Assembly: GCA_964507925.1 (NCBI GenBank)
Contig: CAZDRB010000001.1
Location: 15,307-79,306 of the forward strand
Reading direction: 5' to 3'
Source: CAZDRB01 sp964507925
Lineage (GTDB): Bacteria > Patescibacteriota > Microgenomatia > UBA1400 > UBA12108
DNA length: 64,000 bases
The notes under the pieces were generated by a model. The model saw only the letters and a program-made list of their open reading frames with translations, was not told the DNA's origin and did not search any database. Within the stretch, counting starts at the first letter, position 1; each line of letters starts with the position of its first letter. This document shows positions 1-7,571 of this stretch, piece by piece. A program made the translations under genes and the position numbers.

Positions 1-2081
1 TCGCCACTAAATCCGTCGGTAAGCCTAGAATTTACCAGAATCTCGATTTCCGAAGCAACGAGCTCGCTGATTCTTGTGGCAAGACTCTCGGGAGATGCCT
101 CTGATTCCGCGAGGAGTTTGTCGCGAAGCTTGTAGATCACCTGGCGGTGTTTGTTCATAACGTCGTCGTAGTCGACAACGCGCTTTCGCATATCAAAGTA
201 AAAGCCCTCGACTTTGACTTGAGCCGATTCAAGTGCGCGGCTCACCATCGAGTGCTCAATTGCCTCGTCTTCGGGGATCTTCATCATAGTCATGATCCCG
301 GCGATTTTTTCTCCGCCAAAAATACGCATGAGATCATCTTCGAGCGAGACGTAGAAACGAGATGAGCCAGGATCACCTTGACGACCTGAGCGACCTCTAA
401 GCTGATTGTCAATACGACGAGAGTCATGACGCTCGGTACCTATGACGTGTAGCCCACCTACCTCGATGACTTTTTTATGTTCTTTTTCCCAGACTTTTTT
501 GTCCATGCTGGATTTGTCTCCGCCAAGAACGATGTCCACACCGCGCCCGGCGATGTTGGTTGCGACCGTGATCCCACCGTATGATCCAGCAGAAGCGATA
601 ATCTTGGCTTCTTGGTCGTGATTTTTGGCGTTTAAGATCTGATGCGGGAGATTTTTTCTTTTTAGGTACTTGGAAATTATCTGGTTATTGTCGATACTTT
701 TGGTGCCGATCAAAACTGGCTGCCCATTTGCATGCCTGGTCTCGACCTCTTTGATAATGGCAGCGTACTTGACACGTGTTGTCTTATAGATAAAGTCGGG
801 CGAGTCGAGGCGCTTAATCTCGCGGTGCGTGGGGATGATCGCGACATCAAGATTGTAGATTTTTTTGAACTCTTCGCCCTCGGTACTAGCCGTGCCTGTC
901 ATGCCTGAGAGGTGTTCGTACATGCGAAAATAGTTTTGGAGCGAGATAGTTGCGAGAGTACGAGATTCTTGTTGGACGGCGACACCCTCCTTGGCTTCGA
1001 TTGCCTGATGGAGACCATCAGAAAATCTCCGGCCGTACATCATGCGACCGGTATGCTCGTCGACGATGATTACCTGACCTTCTTTGACGACGTAGTCGCG
1101 GTCGCGCTCAAAAAGTGAGGCTGCCTTGAGTGCTTGCTCGACGTGGTGAACAGTTTCGTAGCTTTCTTCGTAGAGATTTTTGATATTCAAGCGCTGCTCA
1201 AGTCGCCTGATACCATAGTCAGTGAGGGTAGCGGATTTTAGCTTTTCGTCGACGTCGTAGTCGGTATCTTTGGTTAGAGTTTTGACTAGTTTTGCGTATT
1301 CGACATATTTATCAGTTGGTGTTGCATCAGGTGCAGAAATGATGAGCGGGGTTCTCGCCTCGTCAATCAAGATCGAGTCAACCTCGTCGACGATGGCAAA
1401 GTAGTGACCACGCTGAACTTTGCCAGAGAGACTGTGAACCATGTGGTCACGAAGGTAATCAAAGCCAAACTCGTTGTTTGTTCCATAGGTCACGTCCGCG
1501 AGGTAGCTTTCTTTTCTTGGCACAGGGCGAAAGTGGGCGAGCCTGTCGTCGTCTTCTTTTTCGTCTTTGTATTTGAGGTCGAGTATTCCACCTGGTTGGT
1601 CACCCATTCCAGAATAGATCACTCCGACTGAGAGTCCGAGAAGAAGGTGAGCGCGTCCGTACCAGCCGGCGTCGCGGCGTGCCAAATAGTCGTTGACCGT
1701 GACAATGTGAACTCCTTGGCCAGATAAGGAGCGCACGTATGAAGCAAGAGTTGCCGAGAGAGTTTTACCCTCACCTGTTTTTTGCTCGGCAATTTTGCCC
1801 TGATAGAGCGAGAGCGCAGCCAGGATCTGGACATCGTAGGCTCGCTCGCCGGTCGTTCTTCTGATTGCCTCACGAACGGTGGCCAGAGCCTCTGGCAAGA
1901 GCTCGTCGAGTGATTCACCACCCTGGAGGCGCTTTTTGAACTCGGCGGTTTTGCCTGGTAGTTCTTTGTCCTTGAGTTTTTGGATGCTCGCCTCAAAATC
2001 ATTGACTTTTGACACTATCGGCGCGAGCTTGGAGAGATCACGGGCGTTGCTGTCAAAAAGTTTTGAGAGGAATCCTAACAT
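1..2081 (-). CDS. secA: Preprotein translocase subunit SecA (3' end outside window)
   Basis: SecA is the cytosolic ATPase that drives unfolded preproteins through SecYEG. About 693 codons are visible and the C-terminus lies beyond the left edge. The N-terminus begins [12 protein letters not shown]. Walker A reads KTGEGKT near residue 101, followed by NDYLARRD. Walker B reads [18 protein letters not shown]. These belong to the SecA nucleotide-binding fold. The chosen ATG lies 6 nt after a TATACT -10 box with no SD, so the transcript is probably leaderless. The partner genes secD and secF are near the other end of the window. Confidence 0.97.
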   Translation of the reverse strand, partial: MLGFLSKLFDSNARDLSKLAPIVSKVNDFEASIQKLKDKELPGKTAEFKKRLQGGESLDELLPEALATVREAIRRTTGERAYDVQILAALSLYQGKIAEQKTGEGKTLSATLASYVRSLSGQGVHIVTVNDYLARRDAGWYGRAHLLLGLSVGVIYSGMGDQPGGILDLKYKDEKEDDDRLAHFRPVPRKESYLADVTYGTNNEFGFDYLRDHMVHSLSGKVQRGHYFAIVDEVDSILIDEARTPLIISAPDATPTDKYVEYAKLVKTLTKDTDYDVDEKLKSATLTDYGIRRLEQRLNIKNLYEESYETVHHVEQALKAASLFERDRDYVVKEGQVIIVDEHTGRMMYGRRFSDGLHQAIEAKEGVAVQQESRTLATISLQNYFRMYEHLSGMTGTASTEGEEFKKIYNLDVAIIPTHREIKRLDSPDFIYKTTRVKYAAIIKEVETRHANGQPVLIGTKSIDNNQIISKYLKRKNLPHQILNAKNHDQEAKIIASAGSYGGITVATNIAGRGVDIVLGGDKSSMDKKVWEKEHKKVIEVGGLHVIGTERHDSRRIDNQLRGRSGRQGDPGSSRFYVSLEDDLMRIFGGEKIAGIMTMMKIPEDEAIEHSMVSRALESAQVKVEGFYFDMRKRVVDYDDVMNKHRQVIYKLRDKLLAESEASPESLATRISELVASEIEILVNSRLTDGFSG

Positions 2082-2101
2082 GCAGAAAGTATAGCATGCG
2101 C

Positions 2102-2731
2102 CTAGAGTTTTTGATTCACAAACTCGAGAAGTTCGCGATTGGATTGGCTGTAGTCGCTTGAGTCGTAAAAATACGTTTGCCAACCAGCTGATTTGACTCC
2201 ATCAAGATTGTCCTGCTTGTTATCGATAAAAAGGATTTCTTCTGCGCGTACCCCGGCGCGGTCTGTAGCGATCTGGTAAATCTCAGGAAATGGTTTTTTT
2301 ACTTTCTCGACACTACTGTCCACAATTACATCCCATGATATAGAAGGCAAAAGTTGTGCACTCCTGATTTCTGATAGCATCCCCGGATACATGTCCGTCA
2401 ATAGTCCGATTCTTGCCCTGGATTTCGCATATTCGACAATATCCCAGATTCCCTTGTTTTGCTCGAAATGATTAACAAAATAGTTAAGGAATTTAAAATT
2501 TGGAGGAATTGTTAACTCTAGTTGAGTTGAAATTATTTGCAACATTTTTTCTGCGTCAATTTTACCTGTTACAAGTTGATTATTGTGATCGCGAAAAATT
2601 GACTCAAATTTTATTGCAGAGTCTCCAGTTGCTCCTAACTCGGCTTTTAATATCTCCCATTTATCAGTCTCTGAAAAATCTTTGATCAATACGCCGCCGA
2701 CATCGAAAAAGACAAAGGAAATCTTGCTCAT
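2102..2731 (-). CDS. HAD-superfamily hydrolase (IA-like phosphatase)
   Basis: This 209-aa protein has the HAD motifs in order. Motif I is FFDVGGVL, where Gly replaces the second Asp as in the DxGGV subgroup. Motif II is LLTDMYPG, motif III is the Lys in KKPFPEIY, and motif IV is LFIDNKQDN. It is a cytosolic phosphatase or phosphatase-like enzyme of unknown substrate. Its start overlaps the serS stop by ATGA, so it is the third gene of the Ser T-box operon. A role in phosphoserine hydrolysis is possible from context but is inference only. No frameshift is seen. Confidence 0.85.
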   Translation of the reverse strand: MSKISFVFFDVGGVLIKDFSETDKWEILKAELGATGDSAIKFESIFRDHNNQLVTGKIDAEKMLQIISTQLELTIPPNFKFLNYFVNHFEQNKGIWDIVEYAKSRARIGLLTDMYPGMLSEIRSAQLLPSISWDVIVDSSVEKVKKPFPEIYQIATDRAGVRAEEILFIDNKQDNLDGVKSAGWQTYFYDSSDYSQSNRELLEFVNQKL

Positions 2732-3975
2732 CTTAGAACTTCTGGTAATTTGACTGATCCGTCGACTTGCTGGAAGTTTTCCCAGATCGCGATCAACGTG
2801 CGGGTCGAGGCAAGGGCGGTATTATTGAGCATGTGGACATATTTGAGCGTCCCGTCCTCCGCTTGATAGCGAATTCCGGCCCTGCGACTCTGAAAATCAG
2901 TCATGATCGAGTCTGAGGCTACCTCACCATACCCCTTTCTTCCTGGCATCCAGGCTTCGATATCATATTTTTTGGCTTGAGGTTCGCCCATGTCACCTGT
3001 GCACATAAGGAGCACTCGGTATGGAATACCGAGATCCTGAAGAAGTTCTTCGGTAAACTCGAGCATTTTTTCGTGCCAGGATTTGCTCTCTTCGAGATCC
3101 GCTTTGCATAGCACAACTTGCTCGATCTTCCAGAATTCGTGAACGCGGAAAAAGCCTTTGGTGTCACGACCATACGAGCCGATCTCGCGCCGGTAACAGG
3201 GAGAAAAACCAACCATTTTGATAGGCAAATCTTTGGCTTTCAATGTTTCTCCGGCATAATAACTAACTAGCGGGATCTCGGCAGTGCCTGCTAGAAAATA
3301 GTCATTTTTGGGATCAGTCTCGTCTTCTTCTAGTTTGTAAGTTTCTTTTTCGCCCCAGGGAAAGTGTCCGGTATTGATAAATGCTTGCCTGTTGTCGACA
3401 ACTGGAGGAATCATGGGGGTATAGCCTTTTGCAACAAATTTGTTGAGGGCATATTGCATAAGCTTGATTTGAAGTAGGGCTGCCTCACCTTGGAGATAGT
3501 AACCGCGGAAGCCAGCGACTTTGGCACCACGCTCCAAGTCTAGCCAGCCATTTTGAGTCGCGATCTCAACATGATCCTTGGGCTCAAAATCAAATTCTGG
3601 TTTTTTACCCCATTCTCTTACGACAACATTTTCGGTTTCGTCTTTGCCGATTGGGACATCGTCAAGCGCCACATTGGGGATCTGGAGCATGAGATCGGCA
3701 AAGGAGTTCTCAAGAGTTTTAAGTTCTGGTTCGAGCTCTTCTAGTTCTCCCTTGAGTGCTTTACTTTCTGCTATGAGCTCGTCGGTGCGAGATTTTTTTA
3801 GCTCTTCGTTTAATAAGTTTCTTTTTCCACGTATTTTCTCTACTTGGGCAATGAGCGCTCTTCTTTTCCCGTCAATCTCTAGTAAATTATCCACGACCGC
3901 AGGATTAAGATTTTTATTTCTCGCGTTTTCCTTAACCTTGTCCGCGTGATCGCGGATGTATTGTATGTCTAGCAT
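2728..3975 (-). CDS. serS: Seryl-tRNA synthetase
   Basis: This 415-aa class II synthetase charges tRNA-Ser. Residues about 1-100 form the long Lys/Glu-rich coiled-coil arm typical of SerRS. Motif 2 is CYRREIGSYGRD near residue 260, and motif 3 is NNTALASTRTLIAI near residue 385. Length matches the family. The start is supported by an SD (AAAGGAG) 7 nt upstream, 28 nt after the preceding gene, as expected for an internal operon gene. It is co-transcribed with the upstream PGM-family gene and downstream HAD gene under a T-box with a UCC serine specifier. Confidence 0.97.
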   Translation of the reverse strand: MLDIQYIRDHADKVKENARNKNLNPAVVDNLLEIDGKRRALIAQVEKIRGKRNLLNEELKKSRTDELIAESKALKGELEELEPELKTLENSFADLMLQIPNVALDDVPIGKDETENVVVREWGKKPEFDFEPKDHVEIATQNGWLDLERGAKVAGFRGYYLQGEAALLQIKLMQYALNKFVAKGYTPMIPPVVDNRQAFINTGHFPWGEKETYKLEEDETDPKNDYFLAGTAEIPLVSYYAGETLKAKDLPIKMVGFSPCYRREIGSYGRDTKGFFRVHEFWKIEQVVLCKADLEESKSWHEKMLEFTEELLQDLGIPYRVLLMCTGDMGEPQAKKYDIEAWMPGRKGYGEVASDSIMTDFQSRRAGIRYQAEDGTLKYVHMLNNTALASTRTLIAIWENFQQVDGSVKLPEVLR

Positions 3976-4003
3976 ATTATTTCTCCTTTGATACTAATAT
4001 TGA

Positions 4004-4639
4004 TTATAGTGCATGTTGGGATAGATTGGTTAAACATTCTTTTAGATGCTCAGTATAGTTGAGTACCAGAACCCTTGCTTCCCTATTTTTTACTTCAATT
4101 ATCGTAACTGCGGCAGGGTCAATCCTGAGTGACCAAAACCTATCTGGACTCATGTTAAGAACAGACATCAAGATGACTCGGATCACGTTGTCATGAGTTG
4201 TGACCGCGATGTCTCCACCATCTTGCATTAGTTCGGAAAAGCGGTTGAGCACGCGACTCTCAAGGTCCTCAAAAGATTCCCCTCCCGGGAAAACTACTTT
4301 CTCCGGATCATTGTTCCAGGTGCGCAGGGTATCTCCCCATTTAGCTTGTATCTCTAGCTTTGATTTTCCTTCCCATTCCCCGTGATTGGATTCGATTATC
4401 TGTTGATCCAATACTACCCGCGCACCAGTCGCCAAGCCGATTTGTTCGGCAGTTTTTTTGGTACGAATGAGTGGGCTCGTGTATATTTTTTCAAGATTTT
4501 TGCCTGAGAAATATTGCCCCAAAGCATGCACTTGCTGAACTCCAAGTGGCGATAGATCTGTATTGTAAGTTTGCCCTTGATAAATTCCTTGGGTATTGGC
4601 AATCGATTCGCCGTGACGAATCAAGTATATTTTGGCCAT
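4004..4639 (-). CDS. Histidine phosphatase / phosphoglycerate mutase family protein
   Basis: This 211-aa protein starts MAKIYLIRHGESIANTQG, the RHG phosphohistidine motif of the histidine phosphatase superfamily. A late TTHDNVIR supplies the second catalytic His. Members include cofactor-dependent PGMs, broad phosphatases and, in some bacteria, phosphoserine phosphatases. As first gene behind a serine T-box and ahead of serS, a serine-biosynthetic phosphatase role is attractive but inferred. Translation starts just after the T-box terminator, and the 3' arm of that terminator (TAGGAGGT) is the only SD, about 6 nt before the ATG. Confidence 0.88.
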   Translation of the reverse strand: MAKIYLIRHGESIANTQGIYQGQTYNTDLSPLGVQQVHALGQYFSGKNLEKIYTSPLIRTKKTAEQIGLATGARVVLDQQIIESNHGEWEGKSKLEIQAKWGDTLRTWNNDPEKVVFPGGESFEDLESRVLNRFSELMQDGGDIAVTTHDNVIRVILMSVLNMSPDRFWSLRIDPAAVTIIEVKNREARVLVLNYTEHLKECLTNLSQHAL

Positions 4640-4677
4640 AAAAAAACCTCCTACATGCTCACGGCCGTTTAGGAGGT
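4640..4677 (-). terminator. T-box-controlled intrinsic terminator carrying the SD
   Basis: The stem ACCTCCTA (4677-4670) pairs with TAGGAGGT (4653-4646) and is followed by a run of seven T. The 5' arm overlaps the T-box core, so antiterminator and terminator are mutually exclusive. The 3' arm is also the SD of the downstream gene, so termination and translation could be controlled together. Confidence 0.85.
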
Positions 4678-4789
4678 GCCACCTTGTGCGATACTTGATT
4701 AAACTGCTATTACGGGCTTACCCGTTCCGGTTGCGACACCGGACAGCTTGTTTAGTGGAAAGCTAAACTCAGACGCCTTTTATTTAATT
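4640..4789 (-). promoter_or_regulatory. Compact T-box riboswitch, serine specifier UCC
   Basis: The leader precedes the phosphatase-serS-HAD operon. In transcript order it has a 6-bp hairpin (GTTTAG/CTAAAC, 4768-4750) with a 7-nt loop CTTTCCA. The triplet TCC (4759-4757, Ser codon) is followed by a purine. Two more hairpins follow (CCGGT/ACCGG and ACGGG/CCCGT), then the T-box core AAGGTGGCACC. The TGGC bulge (4681-4678) would pair with a GCCA acceptor end, and bacterial tRNA-Ser has discriminator G. A terminator follows. No long canonical Stem I is visible. The same layout recurs in the proline leader at 45891. Confidence 0.85.
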
Positions 4790-5262
4790 TTGTTTAGTTT
4801 ACCATGTTTTTTTATCAGGTCAAATCCCTCTTCGACTGCAGGGAGCGTGAGTGGGAGGCAATCGAGCTCTTTGGCCTCGTCGAGAGTGAACCAGCCGCAC
4901 TCAGATGTTTCCCAATCTGGGTCTTGTGTTAGATCTGGCACTTGATCTCCGATCTCGACTAGATAAGTAATCAAGATAACCTGGGTGTCCATTTTTTCGT
5001 CTGATTCGTCGGCGTACCAAATACTAGTTTTGACAATCGGATAAGGATGGATAATGCTCGCCTTGACTCGCAGCTCCTCCCACATCTCACGCCTAACTCC
5101 CTCTTCCATCGTCTCGCCAAAGTCAAGCGCTCCTCCTGCAATTTGCCATTTGTTGTGCCAAGCAGGATTGTCAGGTGAGTGCCTTTTGGTGAGTAAGACT
5201 TTTTGGCCATCAGTTGAGACTGGCAGACCTAGGGCCGCGACGATGATTTTTTGTTTGCTCAT
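4780..5262 (-). CDS. NUDIX hydrolase
   Basis: This 160-aa protein has an intact Nudix box from GALDFGETMEE to REMWEELRV (Gx5Ex7REUxEExxU). It is predicted to hydrolyse a nucleoside diphosphate linked to another moiety, substrate unknown. The start is placed at MSKQKIIVAALG, where ATGA overlaps the stop of the upstream HD gene. The longer upstream extension in this frame lies inside that gene and lacks family sequence. It is the last gene of the TrpR-like/VOC/HD/NUDIX run, and its 3' end contains the serine-operon promoter. Confidence 0.88.
   Translation of the reverse strand: MSKQKIIVAALGLPVSTDGQKVLLTKRHSPDNPAWHNKWQIAGGALDFGETMEEGVRREMWEELRVKASIIHPYPIVKTSIWYADESDEKMDTQVILITYLVEIGDQVPDLTQDPDWETSECGWFTLDEAKELDCLPLTLPAVEEGFDLIKKHGKLNKIK
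4796..4823 (-). promoter_or_regulatory. Promoter of the serine T-box operon
   Basis: On the minus strand, TTGACC (4823-4818), a 16-nt spacer and TAAACT (4801-4796) lie inside the 3' end of the upstream NUDIX gene. Transcription would start near 4789, just before the leader, so the serS operon has its own promoter. Confidence 0.6.
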
Positions 5263-5813
5263 AGACCAAGATCCTCGGCAATCGACTGCATAGCGGCGAG
5301 AACTGTCGGAACATGCTCCTCCCACAGGTCAACTCCGAGCTCGCGAGCCCCCTGCTCTACTTCTTGTCGATTTACTCCCTGCGCAAAGCTCTTGTCTTTC
5401 CATTTTTTCTTGATACTTTTGACTTCGACGTCCGCAATTTTTTTACTTGGTCGGACAAGTGCAGTTGTCGTGATCAGTCCTGTAATTTCGTCGCAAGCAA
5501 AGAGAGCTTTTTCCATGAGAGTGTCGCGAGATACTCCGGTACGAGGAGCGTGTGACTGGATCGCACGTATAATTTCCTCGTCGACCCCGCGCTCTCGGAG
5601 GATTGGGGCGCCTTTTGCAGGATGCCCATCTAGGTCAGGATGGATCTCCCAGTCAAAATCGTGTAGGAGACCGGTCACGCGATATTTTTCTTCGTCTTCG
5701 CCAAATTTTTTGGCATAGGCTACCATCGCCGCCTCGACTGCAAGCATGTGGCGGACTAGATTCTCGTTTTTGACAAATTCGCGAACAATTTTTAGCGCGT
5801 CATCACGATTCAT
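5259..5813 (-). CDS. HD-domain phosphohydrolase
   Basis: This 184-aa protein carries HD-domain residues: His in VRHMLAVEAAM, the HD pair in TGLLHDFDWE, then further His and Asp residues (GHPAKG, QSHAPR, FACDEITG). The domain is a metal-dependent phosphohydrolase with unknown substrate here. ATGA overlaps couple it to the upstream VOC gene and downstream NUDIX gene, so the three are likely co-translated. A role in nucleotide or metabolite clean-up would fit the neighbours but is inference. Confidence 0.85.
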   Translation of the reverse strand: MNRDDALKIVREFVKNENLVRHMLAVEAAMVAYAKKFGEDEEKYRVTGLLHDFDWEIHPDLDGHPAKGAPILRERGVDEEIIRAIQSHAPRTGVSRDTLMEKALFACDEITGLITTTALVRPSKKIADVEVKSIKKKWKDKSFAQGVNRQEVEQGARELGVDLWEEHVPTVLAAMQSIAEDLGL

Positions 5814-6205
5814 ATTTCCTCCGGTATAAAAAATTCTGTTTGAATATTGTCAGGGTCTCTAAATGCGATATAAGGATATTTCCCAGCAAATTTTTCTATT
5901 CCTATTGTTGGAACTTTCATTTCTCTTAACCTATGTTCCAACAATTTAAGATCGGTCATAGATTTTACATGAAAGGCAATATGATCTAGGCCGATGCGTT
6001 TTTCGTCAAATCTATCTTTTGCAAGTTCTTGCCATTGCACAAACCAACAGGGAATTCCGACCGATAGGAGACTGAAAGAGTTTGTATCATCCATCTTTAT
6101 TTTGAGCTGAAATAATTTTTCGTAAAACGATCTAGTGACAGAGATATCGCTCACAGTGAGTGTGGTGTGCGCTATCCCGTCGAAAGTTAAGTTGTCGTCC
6201 TGCAT
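5810..6205 (-). CDS. VOC (glyoxalase/bleomycin-resistance) family protein
   Basis: This 131-aa protein has the paired beta-alpha-beta-beta-beta pattern of vicinal oxygen chelate proteins. The first half is FDGIAHTTLTVSDI and the second GLDHIAFHVKS, ending in FRDPDNIQTEFFIPE. Likely metal ligands are the early His, the His in LDHIAF and the C-terminal Glu. Substrate is unknown. The start is placed at MQDDNLTF because the longer frame runs through the upstream regulator gene. A 24-bp dyad at 6221-6244 lies 15 nt upstream, matching the one before the regulator gene, so the two are probably co-regulated. Confidence 0.85.
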   Translation of the reverse strand: MQDDNLTFDGIAHTTLTVSDISVTRSFYEKLFQLKIKMDDTNSFSLLSVGIPCWFVQWQELAKDRFDEKRIGLDHIAFHVKSMTDLKLLEHRLREMKVPTIGIEKFAGKYPYIAFRDPDNIQTEFFIPEEI

Positions 6206-6220
6206 AGTGATTTCCTTATA

Positions 6221-6244
6221 CTTAAATACTGTATAGTATTTTAG
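6221..6244. promoter_or_regulatory. 24-bp operator-like dyad before VOC gene
   Basis: CTTAAATACT and AGTATTTTAG are inverted 10-bp arms (one mismatch) around GTAT. A near-identical dyad precedes the TrpR-like gene at 6723-6746. It is proposed as the binding site of that regulator. Confidence 0.6.
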
Positions 6245-6245
6245 T

Positions 6246-6713
6246 TTATTTGTTTGGGGTTCTATCTTTGGAGAATAGTGTAGCATGTCGAGAGCGTTTT
6301 CGGAGCGGCTTGTCCAGTCTGTCGATGAGTGCCTCGAGAGCAAAATAACTGGGATATCTGTTCTTAAGGTTATATAAATCATTCGACTTTTTGAGTTTTT
6401 GCTCCTCTTGATGAAGTTTTTTTACAACCGATATTACTTCTGGATAATCTTCAAGGTGGGTGCTAATCTTGGCAATCGTTGGATCGGTTACTCTCGTGAC
6501 GTTACGAATGGTGCGATAATCATAACCCTCGGTCAGCATCTTGGCTATTTGAACTCTTTTGGCAAGCATTATGATTTCTGTCCGAGAAAGAAGGGCCTTG
6601 AGCAATCCCTCCATTTCGTTCTTGGTATCTACGAGTGAAAAAGCTCTCCAAAGATTACCAATAAACCAATCGAGGATATTTCTTTTTACTTTGAACTTAC
6701 TTACTTTTGTCAT
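6246..6713 (-). CDS. TrpR-superfamily (YerC/YecD-like) transcriptional regulator
   Basis: This 155-aa protein resembles the Trp-repressor/YerC superfamily. A helical N-terminal part (FSLVDTKNEMEGLLKALLSRTEI) is followed by helix-turn-helix sequence (ILAKRVQIAKMLTEGYDYR, then TIRNVTRVTDPTIAKISTHL), about residues 45-95. The basic C-terminal extension (LRKRSRHATLFSKDR) makes it longer than the usual ~105 residues. It likely represses its own promoter, because a 24-bp dyad overlaps its -10 region and recurs before the VOC gene. The effector is unknown, and Trp sensing should not be assumed. Confidence 0.8.
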   Translation of the reverse strand: MTKVSKFKVKRNILDWFIGNLWRAFSLVDTKNEMEGLLKALLSRTEIIMLAKRVQIAKMLTEGYDYRTIRNVTRVTDPTIAKISTHLEDYPEVISVVKKLHQEEQKLKKSNDLYNLKNRYPSYFALEALIDRLDKPLRKRSRHATLFSKDRTPNK

Positions 6714-6722
6714 TTTTTTATA

Positions 6723-6746
6723 CTTAATTACTATAAAGTATTTTAG
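6723..6746. promoter_or_regulatory. 24-bp operator-like dyad before TrpR-like gene
   Basis: CTTAATTACT-ATAA-AGTATTTTAG lies 10 nt before the regulator start, over TATACT/TATAGT -10 candidates. It matches the dyad at 6221-6244, with the right arm identical. A half-site (TAATTACTATAAA) is at 6771-6783. Confidence 0.6.
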
Positions 6747-6791
6747 TATAAAGAACTGATAGTTGGTAAATAATTACTATAAACTGGATGA

Positions 6792-7571
6792 CTATAATGG
6801 GTTGGGGACGTCGATAAATTCCACTTCGAGGTTATCTTTGAAATGGGCTTTGAGTTTTTTACCTAGTTCTTGCACCCCGAATACTTCGGTCGCGTAGTGA
6901 CCGCAGAGAAAATAGCTGATCCCTTCTTCCTGCATGGCGTGAAGTCTAGATTCCGAAGATTCTCCTGATATATAGAGCTCGACACCTTTTGCTTTCATTT
7001 CCTCGATATTAGCCTGATAAGGTTTACCTGCTCCTGAGACTATACCAATGGTTTGGACCTTGTCAGCCCCAGCTTTGATCGCGAGAACGTCGTGAGAAAA
7101 AATCTTGGCGCATTTTTCTGAGAGATCATTAAGATCAGTTGGCTTTGGTAATTTGGCGACAAAGCCCCATTCGTCATAGAGTGTGTCAATAATCTTAGCT
7201 CCTAAGAGCTTGGCAATTGTGGCGTTGTTGCCAAATTCTTTTTGGGCATCAAGCGCGTAGTGATAGTCAGCAATAGTTAGATCATTTTTAATAATCAAAG
7301 ACAATCTCTCTTGACTACTTTTAGAGTATCGTGAACCTACGGTGCGAGTGTCAAAACCGTGGTGAAAAATACAGTACTGTGCTTGTGCATTGATTGCCTC
7401 TCGCAAAAAATCACTATTAAGACTTACTCCTAGTGCGACTTTCTTGACCTCCATCGATCCATGGAATTGAATGCCATTAGCCGCATACTCATCAACTTTT
7501 CTTGCCTTGGCCAAGAAATCTTGACCGATAGTATTCTCGATAAAAGTAGTAAGCTCGTCACGTAAGACCAT
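6792..7571 (-). CDS. Nif3-like dinuclear metal-centre protein
   Basis: This 259-aa protein has NIF3/YqfO-family signatures: FHHGFDTR in the N-terminal half, a central ADYHYALDA, and the C-terminal ISGESSESR and CGHYATEVFG. The His, Asp and Glu residues form the family's dinuclear metal site. Its biochemical function is poorly defined; GTP cyclohydrolase I type 2 annotations are not well supported. The start MVLRDEL overlaps the lysS 3' end by 14 nt, implying co-translation. It lacks the inserted PII-like domain of the longest family members. Confidence 0.88.
   Translation of the reverse strand: MVLRDELTTFIENTIGQDFLAKARKVDEYAANGIQFHGSMEVKKVALGVSLNSDFLREAINAQAQYCIFHHGFDTRTVGSRYSKSSQERLSLIIKNDLTIADYHYALDAQKEFGNNATIAKLLGAKIIDTLYDEWGFVAKLPKPTDLNDLSEKCAKIFSHDVLAIKAGADKVQTIGIVSGAGKPYQANIEEMKAKGVELYISGESSESRLHAMQEEGISYFLCGHYATEVFGVQELGKKLKAHFKDNLEVEFIDVPNPL

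Noticed and set aside
1404..2094. Several 60-130 aa frames on both strands within secA
   Set aside because: They are out-of-frame shadows of SecA without family signatures.
6205..6382. Longer N-terminus for the VOC protein
   Set aside because: The extension runs through the upstream regulator gene in another frame and lacks family similarity.
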